Assembly (NCBI RefSeq): GCF_030160715.1
Contig: NZ_BSOW01000019.1
Span: 113,390 to 177,389, forward strand
Direction of reading: 5' to 3'
Origin: Bradyrhizobium iriomotense
Lineage (GTDB): Bacteria; Pseudomonadota; Alphaproteobacteria; Rhizobiales; Xanthobacteraceae
DNA length: 64,000 bases
The position numbers and the translations under genes were made by a program. Below are positions 55,439 through 63,977 of the stretch, in pieces; position 1 is the stretch's first letter, and each line of letters opens with the position of its first letter. A model generated the notes under the pieces. The model was not told the origin of the DNA. It ran no database searches and saw nothing but the letters and a program-made list of their open reading frames with translations.

Positions 55439-55549
55439 TTAGAACTCGTCGATCCACTGCCGCAAAAAATGATCCAATAGAACATAGCTGACGAAAGTAA
55501 ACGCCATGCCCAAGACGAACGCGCAGGAAAGAGATTGAATTGCGATCAC
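55439..55549 (-). CDS. 36-residue membrane microprotein, paralogue B
   Basis: GTG 55549 to TAA 55439-55441. Starts MIAIQSLSCA, one TM helix, ends DHFLRQWIDEF. AGGGG lies 7 bases before the GTG. Aligned gaplessly to paralogue A (17 of 36 identical). TAGCCTC plus a G-rich tract occurs upstream of both start codons, so the leader is also conserved. Function unknown; single-span topology suggests it modulates a larger membrane protein. Confidence 0.6.
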   Translation of the reverse strand: MIAIQSLSCAFVLGMAFTFVSYVLLDHFLRQWIDEF

Positions 55550-55653
55550 GGCTCTACCCCTGAACCACGAGGCTAGGTGATCGCAATTGCTACTCGCTTA
55601 ATCGAACCTGCGAGATTTGAGGCATCCTGTGCCGCGGCCGATTTCTGGGATTT

Positions 55654-55980
55654 CTAGTACGCCAGGACTCGCTCCGGATAGGCCGGATTGGCGTAGCGGA
55701 CGTAGGTGCGAACCGGACCGTAATAATAGTGCGGCTCGTCTCTGGTGCGCGGGTCAAACCCGTAGGAATAAGCCTGCTCGAGCGAATGGTGTCGGACGCG
55801 CGCCACGATCGGACAACCGCACCGGGGGCCGCAATACGGATTAGGACCGCGGTCAATATACGGCACGGTCGCGGCGTGCCGTGTGATCGGAGGCACGGCA
55901 TAGTCGGCGGCAAAAGACGGCGCCGCGGACGCGACGGTCAGGCTCGACGCGAGCGCGAGAAAAGCGAAAGATGATCGCAT
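55654..55980 (-). CDS. small secreted Tyr/Pro/His-rich protein
   Basis: 108 residues. Signal peptide MRSSFAFLALASSLTVASAAPSFA; the mature part has PNPYCGPRCGCPIVARVRHH (three Cys) and a Tyr-rich tail (DEPHYYYGPVRTYVRYANPA). GGGGAG lies 7 bases before ATG 55980. Similar secreted Tyr/Pro/Cys-rich proteins occur in Bradyrhizobium. Function unknown. Confidence 0.6.
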   Translation of the reverse strand: MRSSFAFLALASSLTVASAAPSFAADYAVPPITRHAATVPYIDRGPNPYCGPRCGCPIVARVRHHSLEQAYSYGFDPRTRDEPHYYYGPVRTYVRYANPAYPERVLAY

Positions 55981-56091
55981 GGCTGGGCTCCCCAAGGTGT
56001 TCCAATCTTAGACGGTCAAATCCGAACGAGCAATACGTCTCCCGGAAGCAGTAGTCGGTCCCCGAGACTGCTGAACGGGGCGACCGACCAA

Positions 56092-56754
56092 CTAGCGACG
56101 TAGCGTCGCCAAAAATGTGGGGGCGATCGTCTGAATCGCTTCTTCCAAAAACGCTTTGCCACGGTTGGAGGCGCGGCGATAAGCTGATACGACCGCGGCC
56201 TTCTGGTCCGGTTGACGCGTCAGCATCAGGCGCACGTCGCCTTGCGCCAATTCCCTCAGATCGGGATCTTCAAGTGCATCAAACCGCGTCGCGGTATCCA
56301 GCCGCACCGCCATCAGTTCGGCCTCGTTCGGGGCGGTGAAGTAGGCCATCCGGAGCGCTTCGACGGTCGCCGGGCCGCTCGGATCGCGTTGTGCCTCGAG
56401 CAACGCCAGGGCAAGCCACAGTTCGGCGTCGTAGGGGACCCTCGAAAGAGCGTTTGTGAGCTGTGAACGGGCGAGGTCGTTCTCACCGCCCGGGCCGGCT
56501 GCAGATTGGCCACGCTGGATCGCCTCAAAGGCCAGGTTAAGCGCCTGACTGCCCAGAACGCCGGAATCAAAGGGGGCGAGGAGGCTGACCCAACGCGGCA
56601 TCGCTGGAGAGGGCGTCATCGCTTGTTGCGGGTCGCGTGGAAATTTCGGGCGTTCAGAGGCAATCATCCCGCCGAGGCGCAAGGCGAGTCCGTAGACGCC
56701 GATGAACAGGGCGAGGCCAGTCAGCACGGCGCGAGTGGCATTCGACGAGTTCAT
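56092..56754 (-). CDS. membrane-anchored protein of the exopolysaccharide region, unknown function
   Basis: 220 residues. One N-terminal TM helix (AVLTGLALFIGVYGLALRLG) then a helical periplasmic part with TPR-like character: LWLALALLEAQRDPSGPATVEALRMAYFTAPNEAEL. No known domain assigned with confidence. Located 27 bases downstream of the phosphatase gene and on the same strand, so probably co-transcribed. Confidence 0.55.
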   Translation of the reverse strand: MNSSNATRAVLTGLALFIGVYGLALRLGGMIASERPKFPRDPQQAMTPSPAMPRWVSLLAPFDSGVLGSQALNLAFEAIQRGQSAAGPGGENDLARSQLTNALSRVPYDAELWLALALLEAQRDPSGPATVEALRMAYFTAPNEAELMAVRLDTATRFDALEDPDLRELAQGDVRLMLTRQPDQKAAVVSAYRRASNRGKAFLEEAIQTIAPTFLATLRR

Positions 56755-56781
56755 TCAACAAGCCTGGCCATGCCGCTCGTG

Positions 56782-57522
56782 TCAAAGTGCAAGCAGGTTA
56801 TCGTGCTGAATCGTCAACAGTGTCAAATTGCCCGTCGCATAGGCGCCGGTGTCGATGTTGACTCGGTTGGAGCGGATATCGGGCTGTTGGACCGGCGTAT
56901 GCCCATGGACGATATATTTGCCGAAATTGTCATCACTCAGGAGAAACTCCTCGCGGATCCATAGCAGGTCGTTTTCCTCCTGCTTTGCCAGCGGCACACC
57001 CGGTCGCACGCCGGCGTGGACGAAAAAGAAGTCGCCACACACGAAGCGTGGCCGGAGCCCTTGAAAGAACTTCATTTGATGCGGCGGAATGGCCTGCGCC
57101 AGCTGTTGAATCAGTTCGGCCTGCTCGGCCGGATCAGGGTTGAGCGAAGGTCTCAGCCCATAAGACGTCAGCGTTTGGAGCCCGCCAAATTGCCGCCACT
57201 CGTTCAGACGGGCGGGGTCCTGCAGGACGTCAAGCAGAAACGCCTCGTGATTGCCCCTCAAGAAGACAGATTCGTGCTTCAGGCCGCGTTCGATGAGGAG
57301 CTCGATCGTCCGATTGGAGTCCGGACCGCGGTCAATATAATCGCCGAGAAACACGTGAATCGCGCGCCTCGAGCCGATCGTGGTGAGATCGCGGTCGATC
57401 ACGGTAAACATTTGCTGGAGGAGATCAGCGCAGCCGTGGACGTCGCTGATCGCATAGATGCGAAGTCCGTCCGGCAGCTTCGGCTTGCGTAGCTTGGATT
57501 TTGATCGCGACGATCTTAGCAT
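56782..57522 (-). CDS. serine/threonine-type metallophosphoesterase (PP2A-like)
   Basis: 246 residues. Signature residues of calcineurin-like phosphatases in order: ISDVHGCADLL, FLGDYIDRGPDS, FLRGNHEAFLLD, VHAGVRP and VHGHTPV. Basic N-terminal tail (about 15 residues), no signal peptide. Two-metal phosphomonoesterase of the bacterial PP2A-like group, which may dephosphorylate proteins or diadenosine tetraphosphate-type molecules. Encoded beside exopolysaccharide genes, as is common in Bradyrhizobium. Confidence 0.85.
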   Translation of the reverse strand: MLRSSRSKSKLRKPKLPDGLRIYAISDVHGCADLLQQMFTVIDRDLTTIGSRRAIHVFLGDYIDRGPDSNRTIELLIERGLKHESVFLRGNHEAFLLDVLQDPARLNEWRQFGGLQTLTSYGLRPSLNPDPAEQAELIQQLAQAIPPHQMKFFQGLRPRFVCGDFFFVHAGVRPGVPLAKQEENDLLWIREEFLLSDDNFGKYIVHGHTPVQQPDIRSNRVNIDTGAYATGNLTLLTIQHDNLLAL

Positions 57523-57699
57523 TTACCGAAGGGCTTCCATGGCACTTTCGAATCATATGCCCGAATCACTGATGGCCCATAGTAAACGGAACGAAAAACG
57601 CCCATGCGGCTTTTGATTCTATTTAGTGGGTCGAAATAGCGCAGAATTTCAAACTGTTACCGGTAGCCTCCTAGCCGATAAAGTCTTGGGGAGCAACCA

Positions 57700-58308
57700 A
57701 TGCGCAACGTCTCGATCATGGCCGCGGGGGCAATCGCTGCGGTCGTCAGTTGGTTCCAGCCGGCGCATGCGGGCCTGCTGGGAATGCCGATGGGGCTGCA
57801 GTCGGCAATCCAGCATATCAAGCTGGAGACGCCGACGTTGCCGCCGATGGCGTATACGCAATTCTGCCTCCGCTACCGGGGCGAGTGCCGGGCGCGGCCG
57901 CTGTTTCGGGGCGGACCGGTTCGGTTGACCGAGGAACGATCAGCTGACCTGAAGGAGGTCAATCTGATGGTGAACCGGGAGATTATGCCGGAGCGCAACG
58001 ACCTTGGCCTCGCCGGCGAGCAATGGCTGATCAACCCGAGCCGCGGCGATTGTAACGACTATGCGGTGAGCAAACGGCATGAATTGCTGGCGCGTGGTTG
58101 GCCGGCGCGGGCCTTGCTCTTGAGCGAGGTGGTTGTCAATTCAGGTGAACATCACCTCATCCTGGTGGTCCGCACCAAGAGCGGAGATCTGGTGCTCGAC
58201 AACATGACGCAGGTCATCAAGCCGTGGTCGCGCGTTCCGTATCGCTGGGTCCGCATGCAGATGCCGAATTCCAGGCTTTGGGCAACTATTGCGGCCAGCC
58301 GGGTCTGA
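57700..58308 (+). CDS. transglutaminase-like cysteine protease (BTLCP, LapG-like)
   Basis: 202 residues. Signal peptide (MRNVSIMAAGAIAAVVSWF...AHA); the catalytic triad is Cys118 (GDCNDYAV), His151/152 (GEHHLILVV) and Asp167 (LVLDNM). The family includes LapG, which cleaves surface adhesins under c-di-GMP control, but most rhizobial members have no known substrate. Neighbouring exopolysaccharide genes and two c-di-GMP enzymes in this window make a surface-protein role plausible. The convergent neighbour starts 12 bases away. Confidence 0.85.
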   Translation: MRNVSIMAAGAIAAVVSWFQPAHAGLLGMPMGLQSAIQHIKLETPTLPPMAYTQFCLRYRGECRARPLFRGGPVRLTEERSADLKEVNLMVNREIMPERNDLGLAGEQWLINPSRGDCNDYAVSKRHELLARGWPARALLLSEVVVNSGEHHLILVVRTKSGDLVLDNMTQVIKPWSRVPYRWVRMQMPNSRLWATIAASRV

Positions 58309-58320
58309 GCTCGTGCCGGT

Positions 58321-59697
58321 CTAGGCGGCGCTGGTTCGTCCCGTAGATTGCGAGATGCCGAGTCCGATCATGACCGCGAGAACGATTTGGGCGCCGGACG
58401 TCAGCAGGCTGGGCTCAACAAAGCTTGCGCACACGGCGCAAAGCACGCCGGCAGCAGCCAGTGAGGCGAAGAAGGAATCGCGCCCCCGGCCGACAGCGCC
58501 TCGCAAATTGAAAAGAAAGAGCTGGAGCGCAAGCGCGGCAAGAACGAGCAGCGCCGGTCGTCCCCATTCAATCGCGACGGAGACGGCGGTTGATGGAGGC
58601 ATGACAGGCCCGCTGCTCCCGAAATCCCGATAGATGCGCGAAATCTCCGCGAAGCTGCCGACGCCGTTTCCGACCCATGGCGAGCCCGACAAGGCGCGTT
58701 GCGCAATTGCAAGCGACTCATCCGTTGACGATTCGGCGAGCCTCAACAGGTCTGTTGAGGCAGCAGATCGGGCGAGCCCCGCTCCGGTCGCGGCGATCAG
58801 GATGACGGCGAGAATCGTCGCCGGCCAGGGACGAAGCCCCAATCGGCGCATGACTGCGACAATTAGCATCAGCGCAAATCCGAGCCCCGTCAGGCTGAGA
58901 AGCTGCCTTTGCCCAAGAGCCACGATCGCTCCAACCGAAACTGCAATGCCACAAACGCCCAGAAGCATCTGCAACAGGCGCGGAGCCGAAACAGGGAAGA
59001 TCGCGTCGGAATGATTGAGGTGCCGCTCGACGGCCATGGTGATCACGGCTCCATTGGCCAAGGCTCCGAGCAGGGCCATCAACGCGGCCGTGCCGCTGGT
59101 CGTTGCCAACTGGTCGGCTCGTCCCAGCAAAAAGGCGAGCGCAACGAGTGTCGCAGCCGCCGTCAAGATCAGCAGAGTCAACTCGGCCCGGCGCCGGTCT
59201 TTGGTAACGAGGACGGTGGAAACGATCACCGCCAGGACGGCCAGATACCAGACCAGGCTGTGCAATGTGGCGCCGGGATCGATGCTGATGTGCCCTGACA
59301 GCGAGGGCGCGTTCAACGCGATTGCTGTGCTCGACCAGATGGGATTTGTGAGCGAGGAGGCGGGAGAGGGGATGATCTGCACGATCATCCAGACGATGGG
59401 GACAAGAATCGCCACGGCGAACCGTTTCAGGGTCTGCTTGGCCAAGGCGATCTCGGGCGAGGTCGCAAACGTGGCTGCAAAGGCCAGCGTGAGCGCGATC
59501 AGGGGCAGAATCGCAGGTTGCACGTAGCCGTCATTGGCAATGACGGCTACAGGAGCGGTGGCCAACAGCGCGACCAGCAAGTAAGAAGCTATGGACAAGG
59601 AGGCTTTTTGATGCGCGAGATGTTGCCGACCAGAGAAAGCGGGATGTGAAAGCAAGTATCGCACGTGAATTGCTGGTCGCCAAATGCTATTGGCCAA
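58321..59697 (-). CDS. O-antigen ligase/polymerase-like membrane protein
   Basis: 458 residues, about 10-12 TM helices. The large periplasmic loop (about 300-375) has the pattern of Wzy/WaaL/O-antigen polymerases, with ALSGSPWVGNGVGSFAEI and a C-terminal TM cluster. The start is uncertain: TTG 59697 is used, with GGAGGG 11 bases upstream; in-frame GTG at 59664 is an alternative. Probably elongates or ligates the exopolysaccharide made by the priming transferase downstream. Confidence 0.75.
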   Translation of the reverse strand: MANSIWRPAIHVRYLLSHPAFSGRQHLAHQKASLSIASYLLVALLATAPVAVIANDGYVQPAILPLIALTLAFAATFATSPEIALAKQTLKRFAVAILVPIVWMIVQIIPSPASSLTNPIWSSTAIALNAPSLSGHISIDPGATLHSLVWYLAVLAVIVSTVLVTKDRRRAELTLLILTAAATLVALAFLLGRADQLATTSGTAALMALLGALANGAVITMAVERHLNHSDAIFPVSAPRLLQMLLGVCGIAVSVGAIVALGQRQLLSLTGLGFALMLIVAVMRRLGLRPWPATILAVILIAATGAGLARSAASTDLLRLAESSTDESLAIAQRALSGSPWVGNGVGSFAEISRIYRDFGSSGPVMPPSTAVSVAIEWGRPALLVLAALALQLFLFNLRGAVGRGRDSFFASLAAAGVLCAVCASFVEPSLLTSGAQIVLAVMIGLGISQSTGRTSAA

Positions 59698-59760
59698 CTA
59701 GAAGATAGCCCTCCCGTGAGTCACGCTGTTAGGGAGCTAAGGGCGCCAATCCGCCGAGCG

Positions 59761-60069
59761 CTATCGCCGTTGATCGACGGATGCCTTCTTGTAGAGCAGC
59801 GCCACGGAAGCCTTGCGCGCAGATCCAGGCTGCGCAAATCGCGCGAGCAGCGTGCCCTGCGCCAAAAGACCAAACGCGTAACCCAGTTGCGGTGCGAGCC
59901 CAACCAAAAGACCAGAGCCGAACGCGGCTGCTATGCTCGTCCCGAGAGTGAGCTCGATCGCGACAGTGGCAATCATTGTGAGCAGGCAGAAGGGCACCAG
60001 AATCCAGACGCGAAAGGCCCAGGCCAGGACTGCACCAACAAGAAACAAGAATATGGCAGCCGCGATCAT
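59761..60069 (-). CDS. small membrane protein of the exopolysaccharide region
   Basis: 102 residues, three to four TM helices (MIAAAIFLFLVGAVLAWAF; VWILVPFCLLTMIATVAIEL; AAAFGSGLLVGLAPQLGYAFG). GGAG lies 8 bases before ATG 60069. No known family. Same direction as the O-antigen-ligase-like gene, which begins 64 bases downstream. Confidence 0.6.
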   Translation of the reverse strand: MIAAAIFLFLVGAVLAWAFRVWILVPFCLLTMIATVAIELTLGTSIAAAFGSGLLVGLAPQLGYAFGLLAQGTLLARFAQPGSARKASVALLYKKASVDQRR

Positions 60070-60146
60070 AAATGTGTCTCCGGCGTCCACCCTTTCACCC
60101 AAATTCCTAAGGAACCGTCAATCGCGCCCTCCGCTGCCGCGAAGGG

Positions 60147-60746
60147 TTAACGAATAGGGCAGCTCGCGGTCAGCGTTTTCATTGCGGCGGCGAGACCCAT
60201 GAGTGGAATGACGCCGCGGATCGGGGCGGGCTTAGCCTCGATTTCAACGGATAGTTGGGGAGAATTCTGCCAATCGTGGGCCGCGAGGTCGGCTGCAGTC
60301 TGCGGCAGCAACAAGGCTTCGCCGGCTTGGACCACGGTCGCTTCAAATTCGCTGCGGCCCCCGGTCGTGCTCAGTGCCAACTTGGGACGGTCAGCACGCG
60401 ATCTGCGTTCCAGAGTCACCAGAATGACTTCGACGCCTTTTTGGCCACATTGAAGATTCAGACCGGCAAGGCTCAGGTCTGACTTCGAGGAATCAGCCAC
60501 ATGCATGACCGAGACAGCGTCGGGTCCTCCAGACGGATTTTTGGTGCGCACCAGCCGCCATCCGCCCTCGAGCGCGGTGATGCGGCTGGCGCTGGTGAGC
60601 TGCTCGGACGCCTGTTGGTCGCATTGTCGTTGCTGATCCGCACTGGCGCCCGAGATACACCCTTGGAGCGGCCGATTGGCCGGCTCCGACCGTGCAGGTC
60701 CTGCGAGCAATAGCGCGATGAATGGGATGAGACTTAAGCTCTTCAT
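60147..60746 (-). CDS. secreted protein, unknown function
   Basis: 199 residues. Signal peptide MKSLSLIPFIALLLAGPARS; mature part begins with a Cys pair (PLQGCISGASADQQRQCDQQ), followed by GWRLVRTKNPSGGPDAVSVMHVADSS and GLNLQCGQKGVEVILVTLE. Conserved-looking beta protein; similar proteins with a GGPDAVSVMH segment exist in Bradyrhizobium to my recollection. Divergent from the priming transferase gene. Confidence 0.6.
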   Translation of the reverse strand: MKSLSLIPFIALLLAGPARSEPANRPLQGCISGASADQQRQCDQQASEQLTSASRITALEGGWRLVRTKNPSGGPDAVSVMHVADSSKSDLSLAGLNLQCGQKGVEVILVTLERRSRADRPKLALSTTGGRSEFEATVVQAGEALLLPQTAADLAAHDWQNSPQLSVEIEAKPAPIRGVIPLMGLAAAMKTLTASCPIR

Positions 60747-60828
60747 GGGTCGCAGTTGCGCCCAAATGGACTGTCAAACAAGCCCTTGACGAATTGCCCG
60801 ATGTTTTGGCAGTAGTGAATTCAATCAT

Positions 60829-60867
60829 AATAAATTTATTCATTGCAACATAAGTTTTATTGCAATG
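60829..60867. promoter_or_regulatory. AT-rich double palindrome upstream of exopolysaccharide genes
   Basis: AATAAATTTATT (60829-60840) is a perfect 12-base palindrome. Right after it CATTGCAA (60841-60848) and TTGCAATG (60860-60867) are perfect inverted repeats 11 bases apart. The AT-rich block stands out against GC-rich DNA and lies 64 bases before the transferase start, a position where regulators of exopolysaccharide (for example MucR/Ros-type, which favour AT-rich sites) could bind. Regulator assignment is inference. Confidence 0.5.
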
Positions 60868-60930
60868 CAGCATCTTCGATGGTTCTCTAGTTAAGCTTGA
60901 ATTTGCTGTCGGCGCATTGTGGAGGTGATT

Positions 60931-62436
60931 TTGATCCCTCAGAATCCAATTCCGGCCGTCCCCGCTGAACAGGTGGCGGGAGGTCAGCCGGAGTCAGATC
61001 TCCGGGTCGTTGTTAGACGGCCCGGGCGTCGCATCAAGGTTCCGTACTTTGCGCTCCAGCACGTTTTGGCGTCTGTCGACGCCGCGGTGATCATGTTCGC
61101 CAGTGTGTTCGGGGGAGGGCTGTACCAGATCATTGCCTATGGCGATCTCAACCACGTCGAGCCGGTCCTCGGCGCCGGTCCGGTGGCAGCCTTGCTCTAC
61201 GTTCTCCTTGGGCATTCGACCGGATTTTACGACCTGCGCGAGGCGCTGGCGAAAAAGAGAAGGGATGTCGGACGTATCTTCGCGCAATGGTCGTTGGTCG
61301 GCCTGTTGCTGGCGCTGCTTGCGTTCCTGATGAAAAGCGGTGCCTCGTTCTCGCGCGGATCCGTCATCTGTTTTGGCGGTCTTGCCCTTGTATTGCTCGT
61401 GATGTGCCGTCGCCTGGCGAAACGACTCGTGTCCGCGGCGGTTGCTGAGGGGCAGGTCCAGGGCCGGCGCGCGATCTTGTTGGGAACGCGCGAGGAACTG
61501 GCGTCGCTCGGGGCAGAGGAGCTGTTGGAGCAGTATGGCCTGAGCGAGGTGGAACGCGTTACTTTTTCAAGCCAGAGCAATGGCGGATTCGCCATGACGG
61601 CGGATGAATCGTCCTCGCTTGAGCGAGCCCTTGCGGTTGCGCGCGAACGGGGTGTCGACGAGATCGTGCTGGCATTTCCTTGGAGCGATACCCGCAAGAT
61701 CGAGCTCGTGCGCGATGGATTGAGAATTTCGCCGCTTCCGGTCCAATTGTTGCCGGACCGTCGCATTCGTTCGTTGGCGGGGAATCCGTCGTATCGCCTG
61801 CAGAATTCGCTGTCGGTGGAGATTCAGCGCGGGCCGCTGACCCGCACAGAGCAGGTGTCAAAGCGGATACTCGATCTTATCGGAGCGTCGCTCGGTCTGA
61901 TCCTGCTTGCGCCCTTGATGCTGCTGAGCGCACTCGCGATCAAGCTCGATTCACCGGGGCCCGTGCTGTTTCGCCAGCGACGCAACGGCTTTAATGTGAA
62001 GCAATTCCCGATTTTCAAGTTTAGGACGATGTCCGTCATGGAGGACGGTGCAACCATCGTGCAGGCCAGGCGCGTTGACTCGCGGGTCACCAGGGTCGGG
62101 CGGATCCTTCGTCGCACGAGCATCGACGAGGTTCCGCAGCTGGTGAACGTATTGCGGGGAGAAATGTCCTTGGTTGGTCCGCGGCCGCACGCGCTCGCGC
62201 ATGACAGTCATTACGGCCAACTGCTGTCGGACTATGCATTCCGGCATCACGTGAAGCCCGGCATTACAGGCTGGGCTCAGGTCAAGGGATACCGGGGCGA
62301 GACCGCGCGCGTCGAGCAGATGAAGGGGCGGGTGGATTGCGATCTTTGGTACATCAACAATTGGAGCCTAGGGCTGGACCTTAAGGTCCTACTGCTCACC
62401 TGCCTCGAACTTGTGCGCCGCAATAACGCCTATTAG
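60931..62436 (+). CDS. polyprenyl-phosphate sugar-1-phosphate transferase (WcaJ/WbaP type)
   Basis: 501 residues. N-terminal TM bundle (about 40-150), a central CoA-binding-like domain, and the C-terminal bacterial sugar transferase domain. KRILDLIGASLGLILLAPLM membrane segment, RQRRNGFNVKQFPIFKFRTM, DEVPQLVNVLRGEMSLVGPR and KPGITGWAQVKGYRGET are family hallmarks. It starts exopolysaccharide synthesis by loading a sugar phosphate onto undecaprenyl phosphate. TTG 60931 was preferred, with GGAGG five bases upstream; GTG 60919 is also open. Confidence 0.9.
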   Translation: MIPQNPIPAVPAEQVAGGQPESDLRVVVRRPGRRIKVPYFALQHVLASVDAAVIMFASVFGGGLYQIIAYGDLNHVEPVLGAGPVAALLYVLLGHSTGFYDLREALAKKRRDVGRIFAQWSLVGLLLALLAFLMKSGASFSRGSVICFGGLALVLLVMCRRLAKRLVSAAVAEGQVQGRRAILLGTREELASLGAEELLEQYGLSEVERVTFSSQSNGGFAMTADESSSLERALAVARERGVDEIVLAFPWSDTRKIELVRDGLRISPLPVQLLPDRRIRSLAGNPSYRLQNSLSVEIQRGPLTRTEQVSKRILDLIGASLGLILLAPLMLLSALAIKLDSPGPVLFRQRRNGFNVKQFPIFKFRTMSVMEDGATIVQARRVDSRVTRVGRILRRTSIDEVPQLVNVLRGEMSLVGPRPHALAHDSHYGQLLSDYAFRHHVKPGITGWAQVKGYRGETARVEQMKGRVDCDLWYINNWSLGLDLKVLLLTCLELVRRNNAY

Positions 62437-62561
62437 GCGGCGCCTGCTCAAGACACGACCAGCCCTGTAGCCGCATTGCAACAACCTCTAGTTATCGTAG
62501 TTCCGGCGTCGTTCGGTTCATTGACTCACTTTGGGAATTCGCCGAGTTTGACTTGGAATTA

Positions 62562-63758
62562 ATGGGGACTTGGGTGGTGGTAAAACGGGGTTTCCTGCTC
62601 GTAAGCGTGCTTTCGGCTGTGGCGTTAAGCTCGGCCGGATGCGCAATTATGCCGATGTCGGGTCCTGAGGATCACGTCATCAAAAGCGAGCACACGGTGA
62701 ACGGCCCGGAATACGGGCTGGTGAAGCTCACGCCCCAAGTCGTCGATATTGTCAGGGAATACGGACCTGGCGCTATTGCCGGCTCGTTCCCGGACAATCG
62801 GCCGCCGCCCTCCATCAAATTCGGCATTGGCGACGTGGTTGCGGTCTCGATCTTCGAAGCGGCGGCGGGCGGTCTGTTCATCCCGGCCGAGGCCGGTGTC
62901 CGTCCGGGCAACTTTGTTTCGCTGCCCAACCAGAATGTGGATTCGGCCGGGTTCATCACGGTTCCCTATGCCGGTGCGATCAAGGCGGACGGGCGTACGC
63001 CTAGCGAAATTCAGCAGGACATCGTCAAGGCGATCGGCAACCGCGCCATCGAACCGCAGGTCGTGGTCTCGCTGATCACCCAGAATACCTCGCTGATCAG
63101 CGTCCTGGGCGAGGTCAATGCGCCCACCCGTTTGACCGCCAATGCGGCGGGCGAGCGTGTGCTGGACGTCATCTCCCGCGCCGGCGGTCCGAAGGGGCAG
63201 GGCTGGGAGACATGGGTGACGCTCGAGCGCAAAGGAAAGCGAGCGACCGTTCCGTTTGGCGCGCTTGTCTACCAGCCAAGCAACAACGTCTGGGTTCACC
63301 CGGGGGACACGATCTACGTCTACCGCGAACCGCAGATCTTCCTGGCCTTCGGGGCATCGGGCGCGCAGGGCCAGTTCCCGTTCGATATGTGGAAGATCAA
63401 CATGGCGCAGGCGATGGCCAAGGCGGGCGGCCTGCTCGACGCCCAAGCTGAGCCGAGCGGCGTTTACGTGTATCGCCGCGAGCCGCGGGAGCTCGCCGAG
63501 CGGCTGGGCGTCGATTGCTCCAAGTACGTCGGACCCACGGTGCCGATCGTCTACAACGCGGATTTCCGGGATCCGGCCGCCTACTTCCTCGCGACCAAGT
63601 TTGACATGCGGGACAAGGACGTCTTGTTCGCGGCCAATGCGGCGACGGTTGATACGGCCAAATTCCTGCAGTTCGTTCGTGTCGTGATCGCAACCGCCAA
63701 CGATACGATCGTCACGGCGAACAACGCGCAGATCCTCAAGATCACTTCAAGGCAATAG
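62562..63758 (+). CDS. Wza-type outer-membrane polysaccharide export lipoprotein
   Basis: 398 residues. Lipoprotein signal with LSSAGC lipobox, then a polysaccharide-export domain (IKFGIGDVVAVSIFEAAAGG, VPYAGAIKADGRTPSEIQ) and SLBB-like repeats (ISVLGEVNAPTRL, LAFGASGAQGQFPF). The outer-membrane channel for the polymer begun by the upstream transferase. ATG 62562 is used; in-frame TTG 62553 is an alternative. 125 bases separate it from the transferase, with no terminator between. No Wzc partner follows within the window. Confidence 0.9.
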   Translation: MGTWVVVKRGFLLVSVLSAVALSSAGCAIMPMSGPEDHVIKSEHTVNGPEYGLVKLTPQVVDIVREYGPGAIAGSFPDNRPPPSIKFGIGDVVAVSIFEAAAGGLFIPAEAGVRPGNFVSLPNQNVDSAGFITVPYAGAIKADGRTPSEIQQDIVKAIGNRAIEPQVVVSLITQNTSLISVLGEVNAPTRLTANAAGERVLDVISRAGGPKGQGWETWVTLERKGKRATVPFGALVYQPSNNVWVHPGDTIYVYREPQIFLAFGASGAQGQFPFDMWKINMAQAMAKAGGLLDAQAEPSGVYVYRREPRELAERLGVDCSKYVGPTVPIVYNADFRDPAAYFLATKFDMRDKDVLFAANAATVDTAKFLQFVRVVIATANDTIVTANNAQILKITSRQ

Positions 63759-63768
63759 TGAACTCCTC

Positions 63769-63796
63769 GCCACGTACCATGTACGTGGCGATTTGG
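63769..63796 (+). terminator. hairpin after wza-like gene, probable terminator
   Basis: CGCCACGTAC (63769-63778) pairs perfectly with 63782-63791 around a 3-base loop, 11 bases after the stop. The following T tract is short (attt), so it may be a weak or rho-assisted terminator. Confidence 0.55.
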
Positions 63797-63908
63797 CCGG
63801 ATGCGGAAGGAATCCTCGCTGCCGTCGCCAATTTGGCAAGTTCAGATCACCCCTTATGCACGGCCACCGGGTGACGCGTGTTGTTACCTATGATCGCGTG
63901 GGTTGCGG

Positions 63909-63977
63909 ATTCCAATGATCGCGCGCAGGTATTCCAATCTGATGCCGCGCAACGTTCCAATCTGATCGCGCGCAGGT
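63909..63977. repeat. three degenerate tandem repeats of 22-24 bases
   Basis: Three units begin attccaatgatcgcgcgcag (63909-63930), attccaatctgatgccgc (63931-63954) and ttccaatctgatcgcgcgc (63955-63977). The consensus is ttccaatctgatcgcgcgcaggt. No gene is visible from 63797 to the window end. Possibly the multiple-repeat end of an IS21-like element or a regulatory array. Confidence 0.6.

Noticed and set aside
55257..55442. 61-codon plus-strand frame
   Set aside because: No domain or ribosome site; ends inside the better supported minus-strand microprotein.
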